64,000 nucleotides of DNA from Granulicella paludicola (lineage in GTDB: Bacteria > Acidobacteriota > Terriglobia > Terriglobales > Acidobacteriaceae). The number at the start of each line of letters is the position of its first letter. The first letter of the stretch is position 1. Shown piece by piece: positions 39,941 to 48,364 of this stretch. The stretch spans positions 1-64,000 of the forward strand of contig NZ_JAGSYC010000022.1 of assembly GCF_025685545.1 (NCBI RefSeq), in the 5' to 3' direction. The notes beneath the pieces were generated by a model. It was not told the origin of the DNA. It saw only the letters and a list, made by a program, of their open reading frames with translations, and ran no database searches. The translations under genes were made by a program, and so were the position numbers.

Positions 39941-42310
39941 TTAGAGAGCCTCGCCCTGGGCAAAACGCGCAATGCCCTCGGAGAGGCCATACTTCTCGAT
40001 CAGCTTCGAGCGCCGCACGCGGTCCTTCGGCTTGGTGGAGAAAGCCGCGTAGCTGCGCGGATCGAGGTTGAGCGTGACAACCTTGGTCAGACCATCGCGA
40101 CGCATGTACAGGCCTTCACGATCCTGCAGGCTCTCGAACAGGGCGATCTGCTGCTCGTTCATCTTGAAAAGCTCGGCATAACGTTTGCGATTGAAGGTCG
40201 CGTCTTTCAGGAAGAGGAAGGACGTGCAGGAGTTCACAATGCTGTCGGCGTTTTCACCGAGGTCGTCCGCAGACTGGCCGATCATGGTGACGCCGCCCAG
40301 GTTCTTACGGACCGTCTTGATCGATGCCAGCGCACCATCGAGCAACTGCTTGTTCTTCATCGAAGAGAAGATCTCTTCGATCAGGATGTGCTTAGGCACA
40401 CCGAGATTGGCAGGGTTGTATAGAACATCGTTGACGCGTCGCAGCAGCCAGACCATCAGTGGCTCGATCAGATCGGCATACTGCTCGTTGTTCACTCCCT
40501 GAAAGTCGAAGCACTGGATCCGTGACAGCGAGAGGCTATCCTCGACATTGTCGAAGACCGCGTTGTAGATGCCCTTGCCCACCCACTTCGACAGATAACG
40601 GTCAAGCTTCTTCGGCAGGAAGAGATTCGAGAGACGCCGGTTCTCTCGGTCGAGCAGGTACATATCCTGCACGGCCTTATGAATCACATCGTCGTCTTCG
40701 GGCTCAAGCTCCGCGCCGCCATTCGCAAGCAGCAGTTTCACGAAGGAATACAAAAACTTGATGTTGCTCTCCGTAGGCTCCAGCGCAAACGGATTTACTC
40801 GTGGTCCATCCTTGCCGACTCGATCGACACGACCGCCGTAGAGCTCGACGACGCTCTCGTAGCTGCCGCCGATGTCGAAGATGCAGGTGAACCCGCCGTA
40901 CTTCCGTTCGAGCGCAATGATCTGATTGCCATGCACCGATTTTCCGGTTCCCGTTGGCCCGATGATCAGCATGACGCGTACGCCATCTACATATGCATCC
41001 TGAAAGAACGGGGTCCGCGTGCGCGTCTCGAAGATGTTCAGGTACTCGGCGTTCAAGTCGTCAGACCATGGATGGCCTGTGTGCGGCGCAAACACGGAGG
41101 AGAGGCGCGCATGGTGGTCTTCCGCAAGCCACAGCGGAAAGACATTGAACTTGTTGTTGCCGGGGAACATCGCGTAGAACGCCGATAGATTCCCCAAGGT
41201 CTCTTCCGTGACCTGAGCCCGAGCATCGACGAAGATGCGGTGCACCATCGGAACAACGTCGCGAAGTTGTTCCTGACTGCGAGCTGCCAATAACAACCGC
41301 AGCGAGTATTCCCCCTGTGCCTTCTTATCGAGCGAGCGGATGACGTCGCTTAGGTCATCGACGTTGCTGCTGGCTGCCCTGGCTCCGGCTCCCGTCTCGA
41401 GCGAAGCGGTGTCACGCCCGCTCATGACACGCGCCAGCACGCCCACTTTGAAGAACGAGATGAACTTTTCCTGAGCGTCGATCTCGCCGCGCGCGGCAGC
41501 CGTCGACTTCACGCGCCAGGTAGAGCACAGAACGTTGTCGCAATCGACATTCATCAGCCCGGTGAAGAGGCAGGGCCTCGAGGCTTCGGGTGTCGTCTTG
41601 AGCGAGAACATTTGGACATGGCGTCTACCAACACGCACATGGTCGCTGCGCCACTCGACGGGATTCTTGACGATCTGGCGGTCGACGCCCGTGTCGCCAC
41701 GCAGCTCATCTTCGCCTGCCCAATCCTCCAAGTTGAAGAGATAGCTAAAGAACTGGAAGACCTCGTTCTTGTCCAGAAGCTTTAGACCAATCGAGCTACC
41801 CAGATGCCCTTCGAGGAGGCTGGCGGTCTTTTCGAGCTCACTTAGTAGCTTCGAGGTCTCGAACGCATTGTCCGCCGGCTTCCTGCTGAAGGCACTTGCC
41901 TGGGATGGTTCGACCGTCAAGCACCAGTGGAGATCGATGCGGCGGAACGCGGCATTCTCCTTCAGAAAGGCGAGGCGATCAGTGACAAAGGACTCCGTTA
42001 CCTCGTTGCCGTAATGCTTCTCTCGGGGAAGCTCCACTCCGGATCGAACGCGTGTGTACTGGTAAAGGCACGATCCTTCCGGTAAGCCGCGCAGAGCTCC
42101 TTCGATCGAGCGGACACGCGTTTCAAGCTCGAGGTCAGTAATCCCTTCCTCGTCGATACCGGTCAGTGTGAACAAGCATCCATAGCCGCCGCCCTTCATC
42201 GCGAAGTGGTTCGGGCCGACGAAGCGGGAGATCGGCACGATACTGCAGGCGGCTCCCGCCTTCGCAAACCACGGTACGGATTGGAGATGCTTAGTCTTTG
42301 CGCGGGTCAT
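39941..42310 (-). CDS. trbE: VirB4/TrbE-type ATPase
   Basis: A 789-residue ATPase, the largest channel component. Walker A is LIIGPTGTGKSVHGNQI near residue 450 and the Walker B area includes HILIEEIFSSMKN; VTMIGQSADDLGENADSIVN follows, as in family members. It drives substrate transfer and pilus biogenesis at the inner membrane. The start overlaps trbD by 20 bases, so translation is coupled. Length matches TrbE/VirB4. Confidence 0.93.
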   Translation of the reverse strand: MTRAKTKHLQSVPWFAKAGAACSIVPISRFVGPNHFAMKGGGYGCLFTLTGIDEEGITDLELETRVRSIEGALRGLPEGSCLYQYTRVRSGVELPREKHYGNEVTESFVTDRLAFLKENAAFRRIDLHWCLTVEPSQASAFSRKPADNAFETSKLLSELEKTASLLEGHLGSSIGLKLLDKNEVFQFFSYLFNLEDWAGEDELRGDTGVDRQIVKNPVEWRSDHVRVGRRHVQMFSLKTTPEASRPCLFTGLMNVDCDNVLCSTWRVKSTAAARGEIDAQEKFISFFKVGVLARVMSGRDTASLETGAGARAASSNVDDLSDVIRSLDKKAQGEYSLRLLLAARSQEQLRDVVPMVHRIFVDARAQVTEETLGNLSAFYAMFPGNNKFNVFPLWLAEDHHARLSSVFAPHTGHPWSDDLNAEYLNIFETRTRTPFFQDAYVDGVRVMLIIGPTGTGKSVHGNQIIALERKYGGFTCIFDIGGSYESVVELYGGRVDRVGKDGPRVNPFALEPTESNIKFLYSFVKLLLANGGAELEPEDDDVIHKAVQDMYLLDRENRRLSNLFLPKKLDRYLSKWVGKGIYNAVFDNVEDSLSLSRIQCFDFQGVNNEQYADLIEPLMVWLLRRVNDVLYNPANLGVPKHILIEEIFSSMKNKQLLDGALASIKTVRKNLGGVTMIGQSADDLGENADSIVNSCTSFLFLKDATFNRKRYAELFKMNEQQIALFESLQDREGLYMRRDGLTKVVTLNLDPRSYAAFSTKPKDRVRRSKLIEKYGLSEGIARFAQGEAL

Positions 42311-42554
42311 AGTAGCTCTTCTGTGTGAGGCTCAGGCCCCAGAGTTGAAACATCTTCGGGTGTTTGCGGACGATGAGCCAGCAGGCTCCGGCCATCGTCG
42401 GGAAGCTGATGATGGCCAGCAAGCGGAAGCCGACGAGGAACACCGTTACCGTGACGAATATGATCGCCATCCAGGCTGTGAGGTCCAGGCCAAGCTTGGC
42501 CCTTGGTCGATTCAGCGCATTATTGATTGGTAAGGGTGTTCCTCTCCGGTTCAT
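42291..42554 (-). CDS. trbD: VirB3/TrbD-type protein
   Basis: The 87-residue product has two adjacent membrane segments (WMAIIFVTVTVFLVGFRLLA, then IISFPTMAGACWLI) and a conserved polar tail ending SYYDPRKD. VirB3/TrbD works with VirB4 in pilus assembly. Position directly before trbE and 12 bases after trbC supports the call. Confidence 0.82.
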   Translation of the reverse strand: MNRRGTPLPINNALNRPRAKLGLDLTAWMAIIFVTVTVFLVGFRLLAIISFPTMAGACWLIVRKHPKMFQLWGLSLTQKSYYDPRKD

Positions 42555-42566
42555 GACCCCTCACCT

Positions 42567-42917
42567 CTACATCGACTGCCCGGTGAGAGAGTCAATCCAG
42601 CCAGCACCCCATCCCAGAACTCCGGCGCCGAAGAGCGCGCCAAAAAGTCCAGGAATGGCGTCCTGAAACCGTCCGCTCATCATGCGGATTCCCGCGAAAA
42701 TGAGCCCGCCGAAGCAGATGACAGCGCCGGCGTATATGGCAAATGTCTTGAATGTGCCCATTAAAGTCTGGGCACCCGAGAAGTCCATCGTTCCCTGCGC
42801 GTGCGCCACGGCGGAGAAGGCCAGCATTACGAGGATGGGTCTCATAGCCCGTAGGCATGGAAGAATCTGTTTTGGCTGAAGACAAGAACGAAGCTTGTAC
42901 TGGCGACTGCGAATCAT
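42567..42917 (-). CDS. trbC: TrbC/VirB2-type pilin
   Basis: A 116-residue pilin precursor. A long signal region ends in LVMLAFSAVAHAQG, then two hydrophobic helices follow (FAIYAGAVICFGGLIFAGIR, IPGLFGALFGAGVLGWGAG), the VirB2/TrbC pattern. The start at 42917 is favoured by a strong GGAGGTG seven bases upstream; an internal Met at 42845 gives a standard short signal peptide. It is the first gene of the trb operon and lies downstream of the palindromic operator-like region at 42980-43029. Confidence 0.85.
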   Translation of the reverse strand: MIRSRQYKLRSCLQPKQILPCLRAMRPILVMLAFSAVAHAQGTMDFSGAQTLMGTFKTFAIYAGAVICFGGLIFAGIRMMSGRFQDAIPGLFGALFGAGVLGWGAGWIDSLTGQSM

Positions 42918-42979
42918 TTTGGCACCTCCATCGACTGTGGTCAGCCGAGATATGCCGTGATCATGAAACGGATCTGATT

Positions 42980-43029
42980 CGATGTCTAATACTTCCTACG
43001 TATCGGCTGATAACTCGGAATTATCAGCC
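42980..43029. promoter_or_regulatory. operator-like region upstream of the trb operon
   Basis: Positions 43005-43029 form a perfect 9-bp inverted repeat, GGCTGATAA and TTATCAGCC, around a seven-base spacer. Positions 42980-43014, read on the minus strand, match 44242-44276 on the plus strand at nearly every base (shared core TAGGAAGTATT with TTATCAGC upstream). It sits 63-112 bases before trbC. A LysR-type gene lies between the two copies, so it is a likely binder. Confidence 0.7.
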
Positions 43030-43059
43030 TCACCTAATCCGTTATAGATTCAGTGACTT

Positions 43060-44070
43060 TCAGTTCAATAGCCGAAGTTGAACGGGCTTCTCATCTTCTG
43101 GTTGAGGCTGCCGGCTCTTGTGAGATGGCGCGGTCAAAGAAGCGTTCGATAGGGCATTCTGACTCATTTTCAACAAGCCCTCCCCAAATTGCCGTTTGAA
43201 CTTCCGCGCAAGAACGGGCACTGTCTTTGGATGGCGTTGCTTGTGATAGATCAAAGCGGTGTCTAAAGTCCAGTCAACACCCATGATGGGACGGGTGGTC
43301 AGTTGTCCCTCCAGGACTGTTCCTTCGCGCACCAATGCCACTCCAAAACCTTCTCGAACTAGGGCCTGCATTTCTGAAGGGTGCGAGGCTCGGGAATATT
43401 CGCGTACTTCAACACCGGCTGAACCCAGCATCTCGATCAGACGTTTGTGGGCATCCGGGTGTCTATGTGGACTGTAAAAGACACGAAGATGATCCTGCAG
43501 ATCGGAGACATGTAAAGCGCTTCTGGCGGCGAGAGGACTATCCATTCTGCAGCACACCACAAGCCGCTCTCGGCGAATCACCTCAATGTGCAAGTCAGGA
43601 TGTTTTAGAGGAAGTGTGATGAGCGCGACATCCACTTGCCCGGTGCAGATTTCCTCAGCGAACTGCGGCACGTCGCCGTGTGTTGGTTGAACTGGAGCCG
43701 AAGGTAGAAGTTCCTGATGCAACGAGCACAGCGCCCGGAATAAATTTGGATCTACGAGGGAGCTACAGCCACAGCGAATCGCGGTGATTTCTCCACGGGA
43801 GATAGAACGAATTGCATCAATCGCCTCGTCACGCGCTTCGAGTAAATGCTTTGCAATGACAGCGAATGCGACTCCAGTATCCGTCACCCGTATATGGTTA
43901 CCGCTCGTCCTGCGAAACAAACGGACTTCTGCATTCTCCTGGAACTGCCTTGCCTGCACGGTGAGGTTAGGTTGTGTTGTGTGCAACTCGTCTGCTGCAG
44001 CACGAAGCCCCTTCTTTTCCAGAATCATGAGTAGGTAGCGGAAATGTCGAAACTCTGCCCAGTCGTACAT
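43060..44070 (-). CDS. LysR-family transcriptional regulator
   Basis: A 336-residue regulator. The N-terminal winged HTH reads FRYLLMILEKKGLRAAADEL then HTTQPNLTVQARQFQENAEV, and a LysR substrate domain follows (ITAIRCGCSSLVDPNLFRAL, DVALITLPLKHPDLHIEVIR). The ATG at 44070, with AAAGGG upstream, starts at the usual distance from the HTH; a longer frame to 44178 adds an unlikely leader. It lies between the trb operon and the excision/integration genes, and near-identical operator-like sequences occur on both sides, suggesting it controls both. The inducer is unknown. Confidence 0.88.
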   Translation of the reverse strand: MYDWAEFRHFRYLLMILEKKGLRAAADELHTTQPNLTVQARQFQENAEVRLFRRTSGNHIRVTDTGVAFAVIAKHLLEARDEAIDAIRSISRGEITAIRCGCSSLVDPNLFRALCSLHQELLPSAPVQPTHGDVPQFAEEICTGQVDVALITLPLKHPDLHIEVIRRERLVVCCRMDSPLAARSALHVSDLQDHLRVFYSPHRHPDAHKRLIEMLGSAGVEVREYSRASHPSEMQALVREGFGVALVREGTVLEGQLTTRPIMGVDWTLDTALIYHKQRHPKTVPVLARKFKRQFGEGLLKMSQNALSNASLTAPSHKSRQPQPEDEKPVQLRLLN

Positions 44071-44230
44071 ACCACGCCCTTTCAAAACGAAGAGTTCGTT
44101 GGATGTTACGAAATGCTCCTTTCTAGATCTTGGCAATGGATGTAGGCGATAGCAATGGTTTGCAGCAAAAGTGGCCAAATTTAAGCCGAGCCGCGAATTC
44201 GTCGCTGGTCAGGCAATATCCCGGCACCCC

Positions 44231-44276
44231 GATAAATGAAAGTTATCAGCTGATAGATAGGAAGTATTGGACACCG
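44231..44276 (+). promoter_or_regulatory. operator-like region upstream of the excisionase/integrase genes
   Basis: Contains the perfect 12-bp palindrome TATCAGCTGATA (44244-44255), the half-site pair GATAA and TTATC (44231-44247), and the core TAGGAAGTATT. The whole 44242-44276 stretch matches the minus strand of 42980-43014. It lies about 125 bases before the excisionase-like gene and 160 bases before the divergent LysR gene. No promoter boxes can be assigned with certainty. Confidence 0.65.
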
Positions 44277-44401
44277 GCGAGCGGACAGGAGAGCCTTCGA
44301 CGAGGGCATCTCCTTTGTGCCTAGCTCGTGCACGCTCACACTCTTGAAACCCCACCGACCGGGTATGAATATCCAATCACTTCCGAAGCCAAGGAGCTCA
44401 A

Positions 44402-44782
44402 ATGACTCGAACAGCTGCCGTCTCCGCCGTCCATCCCTCCACCGCCTTTGATCGCCCTAAGCCTCCAACCTCCGTGACATCCAACTTCGTTGCTCGAAGC
44501 ACACCTGCTGATGGAGCTGCTGTTCTTCCGATATTTCGAGGAACAAACGTCGAGAAGAGGGAGAATGCGGACTTCGAGATATTAGAATCGAGTGAGTTGG
44601 CATTGCGGCTGAAGGTCAAAGAATCCTGGGTAGTCGAACAGAGCAAACGATCACGGACGGCGGACCCGATCCCGGTTTTTCGGCTAGGGAAACATCGTCG
44701 ATATCGTTGGGGCTCTCCCGAGATGAATGACTGGCTGGCTCGTCGTGCTGGCGGCACAACAACACGCAAGGTCTGGTCCTGA
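44402..44782 (+). CDS. excisionase-like HTH protein
   Basis: A 126-residue product whose last 70 residues form a MerR/excisionase-type HTH (SSELALRLKVKESWVVEQSK, then IPVFRLGKHRRYRW and MNDWLARRAG). The first 55 residues are low complexity. Small proteins of this kind bend DNA at att sites or regulate the integrase. It precedes the integrase by 25 bases on the same strand. Whether it acts as excisionase or as regulator cannot be told from sequence. Confidence 0.7.
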   Translation: MTRTAAVSAVHPSTAFDRPKPPTSVTSNFVARSTPADGAAVLPIFRGTNVEKRENADFEILESSELALRLKVKESWVVEQSKRSRTADPIPVFRLGKHRRYRWGSPEMNDWLARRAGGTTTRKVWS

Positions 44783-44807
44783 CAAATTCCCGCAAAGGAG
44801 AGTTTTG

Positions 44808-46073
44808 ATGGCCCAGCAAGGAAGTTTGTACCAAGATCATGGATGCTGGTATGTCCGCTATTGGGAGGTCGTCCAGAAAGAAGACGGCACGACCGAGCGG
44901 AAGCACCCGGCGCATCGTTTAGCCAGCGTGAAGGAGTATCCGAAGAAGTCGGATGTCCTTCCGCTCAAGAACCAATTCATGGATCGTCTCAACAGGATCG
45001 GGTTTACACCCGGCAGCGGAGTTTCACTCGTGGATTTCGTAGAAAAGACGTTTCTGCCAGGGTGCGAGAGAAGGCTCACCGGATCGAGCACCCGGTGCTA
45101 TCGGCAGACATGGACTTGTTATCTGAAGCCCTACGTAGCGGATGTCCGCATCCGGGATGTTCGCCCCGTGCATCTGCAACAGCTTCTGCATGCTGTTGAG
45201 CAAGAGCGCGGAACGAGCCTCGCACACGGAACATACAAGACCATGAAGGTCACTCTCAGCGCGATCTTCACCGAGGCCCGCAACCTCGGCTTGTATGACG
45301 GAACGAATCCAGTGACCGGCGTCAGGATACCGAAGGGTCGTAAGCACGGACGGAGACGTCTTGCTTACAGCCTCGACGAGATCCTGCAGCACCTTGAGTT
45401 GTTTTCAAAGGATCCCATCGTGGTTCCCCAGCGTCTGCCAAGAAGGCGCACGTCCAGCCAGCTTCGTCGTAAACGAATCGCTGGTGGACTTGCACCGGAG
45501 ACGGAGAATCTTCATATACCGAAGATCACCGCAGCTGTCGTGCGCGCCATCATCGGCGTGACCGCGTTTGCGGGGCTTCGCAAGGGGGAGATTCGGGGAC
45601 TGTGGTGGGACGATGACCGCATCGACTTGCTCGCGATCTGTCGCAGTGTTTGGAACTCGACGATCAAGAACACGAAGACCGAAGAGGACGTGGACGATCC
45701 GGGGTTGGTTCCCGTGATTCGTCCGTTGCGTCTGCTTCTCGATGCGATCAAGCCGGAGCATGCAGCAGGATTTATCTTTATCAGTTCTGTGAATGGAGCG
45801 ATCGATCTTGATAACCTTGCCAGTCGCGTCGTGAAGCCGATCTTTGAAGCGAATGGCATGGAGTGGAAGGGATGGCAGGCGTACCGTCGCGGACTTGCGA
45901 CCAACCTCAAGGAGCTGGGCGTCGAAGACACGACGATCCAGTGCATCCTGAGGCACGAGAACGTGAGTACGACCCAGCGCTTCTATATCAAGACTGCGCC
46001 GCGCGTGGCGCAGGAGGCGATGCGTATTTTGGAGGAGAAGATCGCATGTACAGCAGTTGTACAGCAGCGGTAG
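44808..46073 (+). CDS. int: tyrosine recombinase (ICE integrase)
   Basis: A 421-residue site-specific recombinase. An SAM-like N-terminal DNA-binding domain (about 70-170) precedes the catalytic domain with the first Arg in FAGLRKGEIRGLWW, the second Arg in WQAYRRGLATNLKELG, and the nucleophile Tyr in LRHENVSTTQRFYIKTAP. The first His of the usual HxxR box is Gln here. AAAGGAG precedes the ATG at 44808. It ends 30 bases from the tRNA-Thr 3' end, the standard place for an ICE integrase, so it most likely recombines that tRNA with the element's att site. Confidence 0.93.
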   Translation: MAQQGSLYQDHGCWYVRYWEVVQKEDGTTERKHPAHRLASVKEYPKKSDVLPLKNQFMDRLNRIGFTPGSGVSLVDFVEKTFLPGCERRLTGSSTRCYRQTWTCYLKPYVADVRIRDVRPVHLQQLLHAVEQERGTSLAHGTYKTMKVTLSAIFTEARNLGLYDGTNPVTGVRIPKGRKHGRRRLAYSLDEILQHLELFSKDPIVVPQRLPRRRTSSQLRRKRIAGGLAPETENLHIPKITAAVVRAIIGVTAFAGLRKGEIRGLWWDDDRIDLLAICRSVWNSTIKNTKTEEDVDDPGLVPVIRPLRLLLDAIKPEHAAGFIFISSVNGAIDLDNLASRVVKPIFEANGMEWKGWQAYRRGLATNLKELGVEDTTIQCILRHENVSTTQRFYIKTAPRVAQEAMRILEEKIACTAVVQQR

Positions 46074-46102
46074 GTTAGCGGAGCGCTAAACCATTGATTT
46101 AA

Positions 46103-46105
<3 letters not shown>
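46072..46105. repeat. paired hairpins at the ICE/tRNA junction (candidate att region)
   Basis: GGTTAGCG pairs with CGCTAAACC (one-base bulge), and immediately after it CCATT pairs with AATGG. The second hairpin overlaps the encoded CCA end of the tRNA-Thr gene. It lies between the integrase stop and the tRNA, where the att core and integrase arm sites are expected. The other att copy is not in the window, so the core cannot be delimited. Confidence 0.5.
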
Positions 46106-46178
<73 letters not shown>

Positions 46179-46288
46179 CTGATTCGGTCTCGAGGAGCAC
46201 ACGCCAACCCTTCGGTTCGCCTGTAGAACGCACTCAATGACCGCAACTTCTCCATTCTATCTGCAATCTCTCCAGATGCAAAATCCCC

Positions 46289-47767
46289 TCACTGCATCGG
46301 CACAAACTTGCCAGCACAAGGGTCTGCCGACGGATAGGGCGTCATCTCCGCTCCCGTCACGTGCAGCTTCTCGCCCGACAGCGGAAAGTTCACCGCGTGC
46401 GCCGTGATGTCCGCAAAGTCCAGATGTACCTGCTCCGGCTTGATCCCTCGCACGAACACCCTATCCAGCGTCACCTCCGTGCGATGCTCCTCATTCAGCC
46501 CCGCAATCAGCACATCCCCCGGCGTCTCGCTGAAGATGTTCCGCAGCGTGATCTTCTTGTAGTCAGGAATCTTATCGCCTTCGTACTTCGGATCCTCAAA
46601 AGGCTCCACCGTCTGGTTCGTGTAGTACGGCGAGATCGCAATCGGTATCGGCACATTCCGCATGCAAATGTTCTCGTACATCAGGTCATGCACCGGTCCG
46701 CCGCGCTTCACATTGCTCTTGATCCGTATCCCCGACGTCGTATGGTCTTCCGTCAGTCCATCCACCAGCAGGTAGCTCTGACCCAGCACCGTCTCCGATC
46801 CAATCGACATCCCATGCCCCGTATAGAAGTGGTTATCGATCACACTCATATGCGTCACGCCCTGCTTGATCGCGATATTGTCATCGCCGTTATCGATCCA
46901 GCTATGCGTCACCGTGATGTTCTCGCTCGTCCCCGGATCGATTCCATCTGTATTGCGCGCATCATTTGGAGTTCCCAGCAGCGCCTTATTCACCGGCGTT
47001 TGCAGATGCACACCCCACGCCGTAAATCCATTCGTCTGGTTCACACTCACATGGAAGTTCCCCGAGTTATTCAGATGAATCCCATACAGCACCAGCCCGT
47101 CCGCATGGCTCGCCACAATCAGCCGCGGCGTGTAATACAGGTCGTCCTTCGGCTGCGCCCTTCGAGCCATCTCCCACCAGCTGTAATCCTTGCCCAGGAT
47201 CTTCGCGTATCCGCGCCCATCGAGCGTCCCCTCGCCCATCAGACCAACATTCTTCGCTCCATTAATGTTGATCAGCGATCGGCAACCACCCTTCCGCGCC
47301 GGAGCATTCGCCGCCAGCTGCACCGGAAAACTCGTCGGCCTCGGCATCGACGTCCCACACAATCCAGGCGCATCCGCCGCCGTCCCTGGCAGATGGATCT
47401 CCCACACCTTCGGATCGCGCGAGCCGAACACCGTCACTCCCTTATCGATCAGCAACGTCACGCCTTCCCGCATATCCAGCGGCCCGCTGAGATACGCATT
47501 GCCACCGCGCCCCGTCAGCTCCACAGCCTTCCCCGCCCCGCACGCATCCATCGCCTTCTGGATGCGCTCCGTATCCAGCTTGCCCTCATCTTCCTCACGC
47601 AGCTTCCCGCCATTCGCATCCGGCGCAGCCACCAGCTTCGCTTCCAGCTTCACGCACACCGGCGGAATCTTCGGCTCCGTCACAGTCCGCGTATCCTGCG
47701 CGCCCATCGCTCCTACGGCAGACATCAACCCACCAACCACCATCACGCAACGCCATTGAACGGACAT
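46289..47767 (-). CDS. GH28 family polygalacturonase-like hydrolase
   Basis: A 492-residue secreted glycoside hydrolase likely acting on pectin-type polymers. A hydrophobic leader (VMVVGGLMSAVGAMGAQ) precedes a right-handed beta-helix. GH28 catalytic motifs are RNTDGIDPGTSEN (Asp), WIDNGDDNIAIK (Asp pair) and FYTGHGMSIGSETV (His), with SGIRIKSNVKRGG near the C-terminal side. GGAGG just before the ATG at 47767 sets the start. It is a single transcription unit next to the tRNA and is the first chromosomal gene outside the ICE. Confidence 0.92.
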   Translation of the reverse strand: MSVQWRCVMVVGGLMSAVGAMGAQDTRTVTEPKIPPVCVKLEAKLVAAPDANGGKLREEDEGKLDTERIQKAMDACGAGKAVELTGRGGNAYLSGPLDMREGVTLLIDKGVTVFGSRDPKVWEIHLPGTAADAPGLCGTSMPRPTSFPVQLAANAPARKGGCRSLININGAKNVGLMGEGTLDGRGYAKILGKDYSWWEMARRAQPKDDLYYTPRLIVASHADGLVLYGIHLNNSGNFHVSVNQTNGFTAWGVHLQTPVNKALLGTPNDARNTDGIDPGTSENITVTHSWIDNGDDNIAIKQGVTHMSVIDNHFYTGHGMSIGSETVLGQSYLLVDGLTEDHTTSGIRIKSNVKRGGPVHDLMYENICMRNVPIPIAISPYYTNQTVEPFEDPKYEGDKIPDYKKITLRNIFSETPGDVLIAGLNEEHRTEVTLDRVFVRGIKPEQVHLDFADITAHAVNFPLSGEKLHVTGAEMTPYPSADPCAGKFVPMQ

Positions 47768-48084
47768 ACAGCCTCCATAAACCTGCCAGACAGGAAACAC
47801 TAGCACAACGCACTAACAACTTGCTCCCCGGGTCACGACTACCGTACCCCAAGGCTTCAACCTTGGGTCTCACCGCTTCAACAGGGACAGTGGTTTAGCC
47901 CAAAGATCTACTCCCCCTCAACCGACACCACTCCTGGCTCTCGCACTCCTGGCTCTTGGCTGAACCAGCCCCTGGCCAGCTGCGCACTCTCCAGTAACCC
48001 CGAACGCCAGCGTTCTCTGCCGTTCCACTTCTCACCTAACGCTTTTCACTTGCCTCTACCCATTTCGTCCCGACTTTTCCACAA

Positions 48085-48166
48085 ACAAAAAGGGCCGCCC
48101 GGCAACAGGGCGACCCTCTTCCTATGGGAGGCAGTTCCAACGGAGGCAAAGCCATCGGAACTCTCT
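48085..48166 (-). ncRNA. candidate small RNA with CCUCC loops
   Basis: On the minus strand a transcript of about 80 nt would contain a hairpin closed by AGTTCC/GGAACT (48132-48163) whose loop carries GCCTCC, a second GCCTCCC single strand, and a terminator hairpin. CCUCC is complementary to ribosome binding sites, a common seed of regulatory sRNAs. A TTGACA box lies 30-35 bases upstream. No protein is encoded here. The region has not been matched to a known RNA family. Confidence 0.5.
48087..48117 (-). terminator. Rho-independent terminator of the candidate sRNA
   Basis: Minus strand AGGGTCGCCC, loop TGTTGCC, GGGCGGCCCT, then TTTTTG. The stem is strong with one mismatch, and the U tract is in the correct position. 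Confidence 0.75.
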
Positions 48167-48172
48167 GGACAC

Positions 48173-48201
48173 AGACTATGTTCGGCTACCCACGCTGTCA
48201 A
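48173..48201 (-). promoter_or_regulatory. sigma-70-like promoter of the candidate sRNA
   Basis: Minus strand TTGACA (48196-48201), 17 bases, then TAGTCT (48173-48178); CATAGT two bases earlier is an alternative -10 with a 15-base spacer. Transcription would start near 48166. The -35 box is perfect, the -10 weak. Confidence 0.5.
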
Positions 48202-48364
48202 GAATGTTTTACCGAAAATATCAAGCCATGAAGTATCAACAACTTACATCAAAAATGCCGAGTTCCTTCGGTTTTTGACCAGCTTTCTTCCGAAACCTGA
48301 ATCGAACCCTAGAACCCGCTCATCTAACCCCGCCAAACCACCTCAACCGTCTCGAAACAGCCAC

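Noticed and set aside
1-46000. Second att copy matching the tRNA-Thr 3' end
   Set aside because: I found no second copy of the T-arm/acceptor sequence left of the integrase, so the far end of the ICE is placed outside the window.
46361-47803. Long open frame of 480 codons on the plus strand
   Set aside because: It is antisense to the GH28 gene, has extreme Arg/His content and no domain; it results from the GC-rich codon usage of the real gene.
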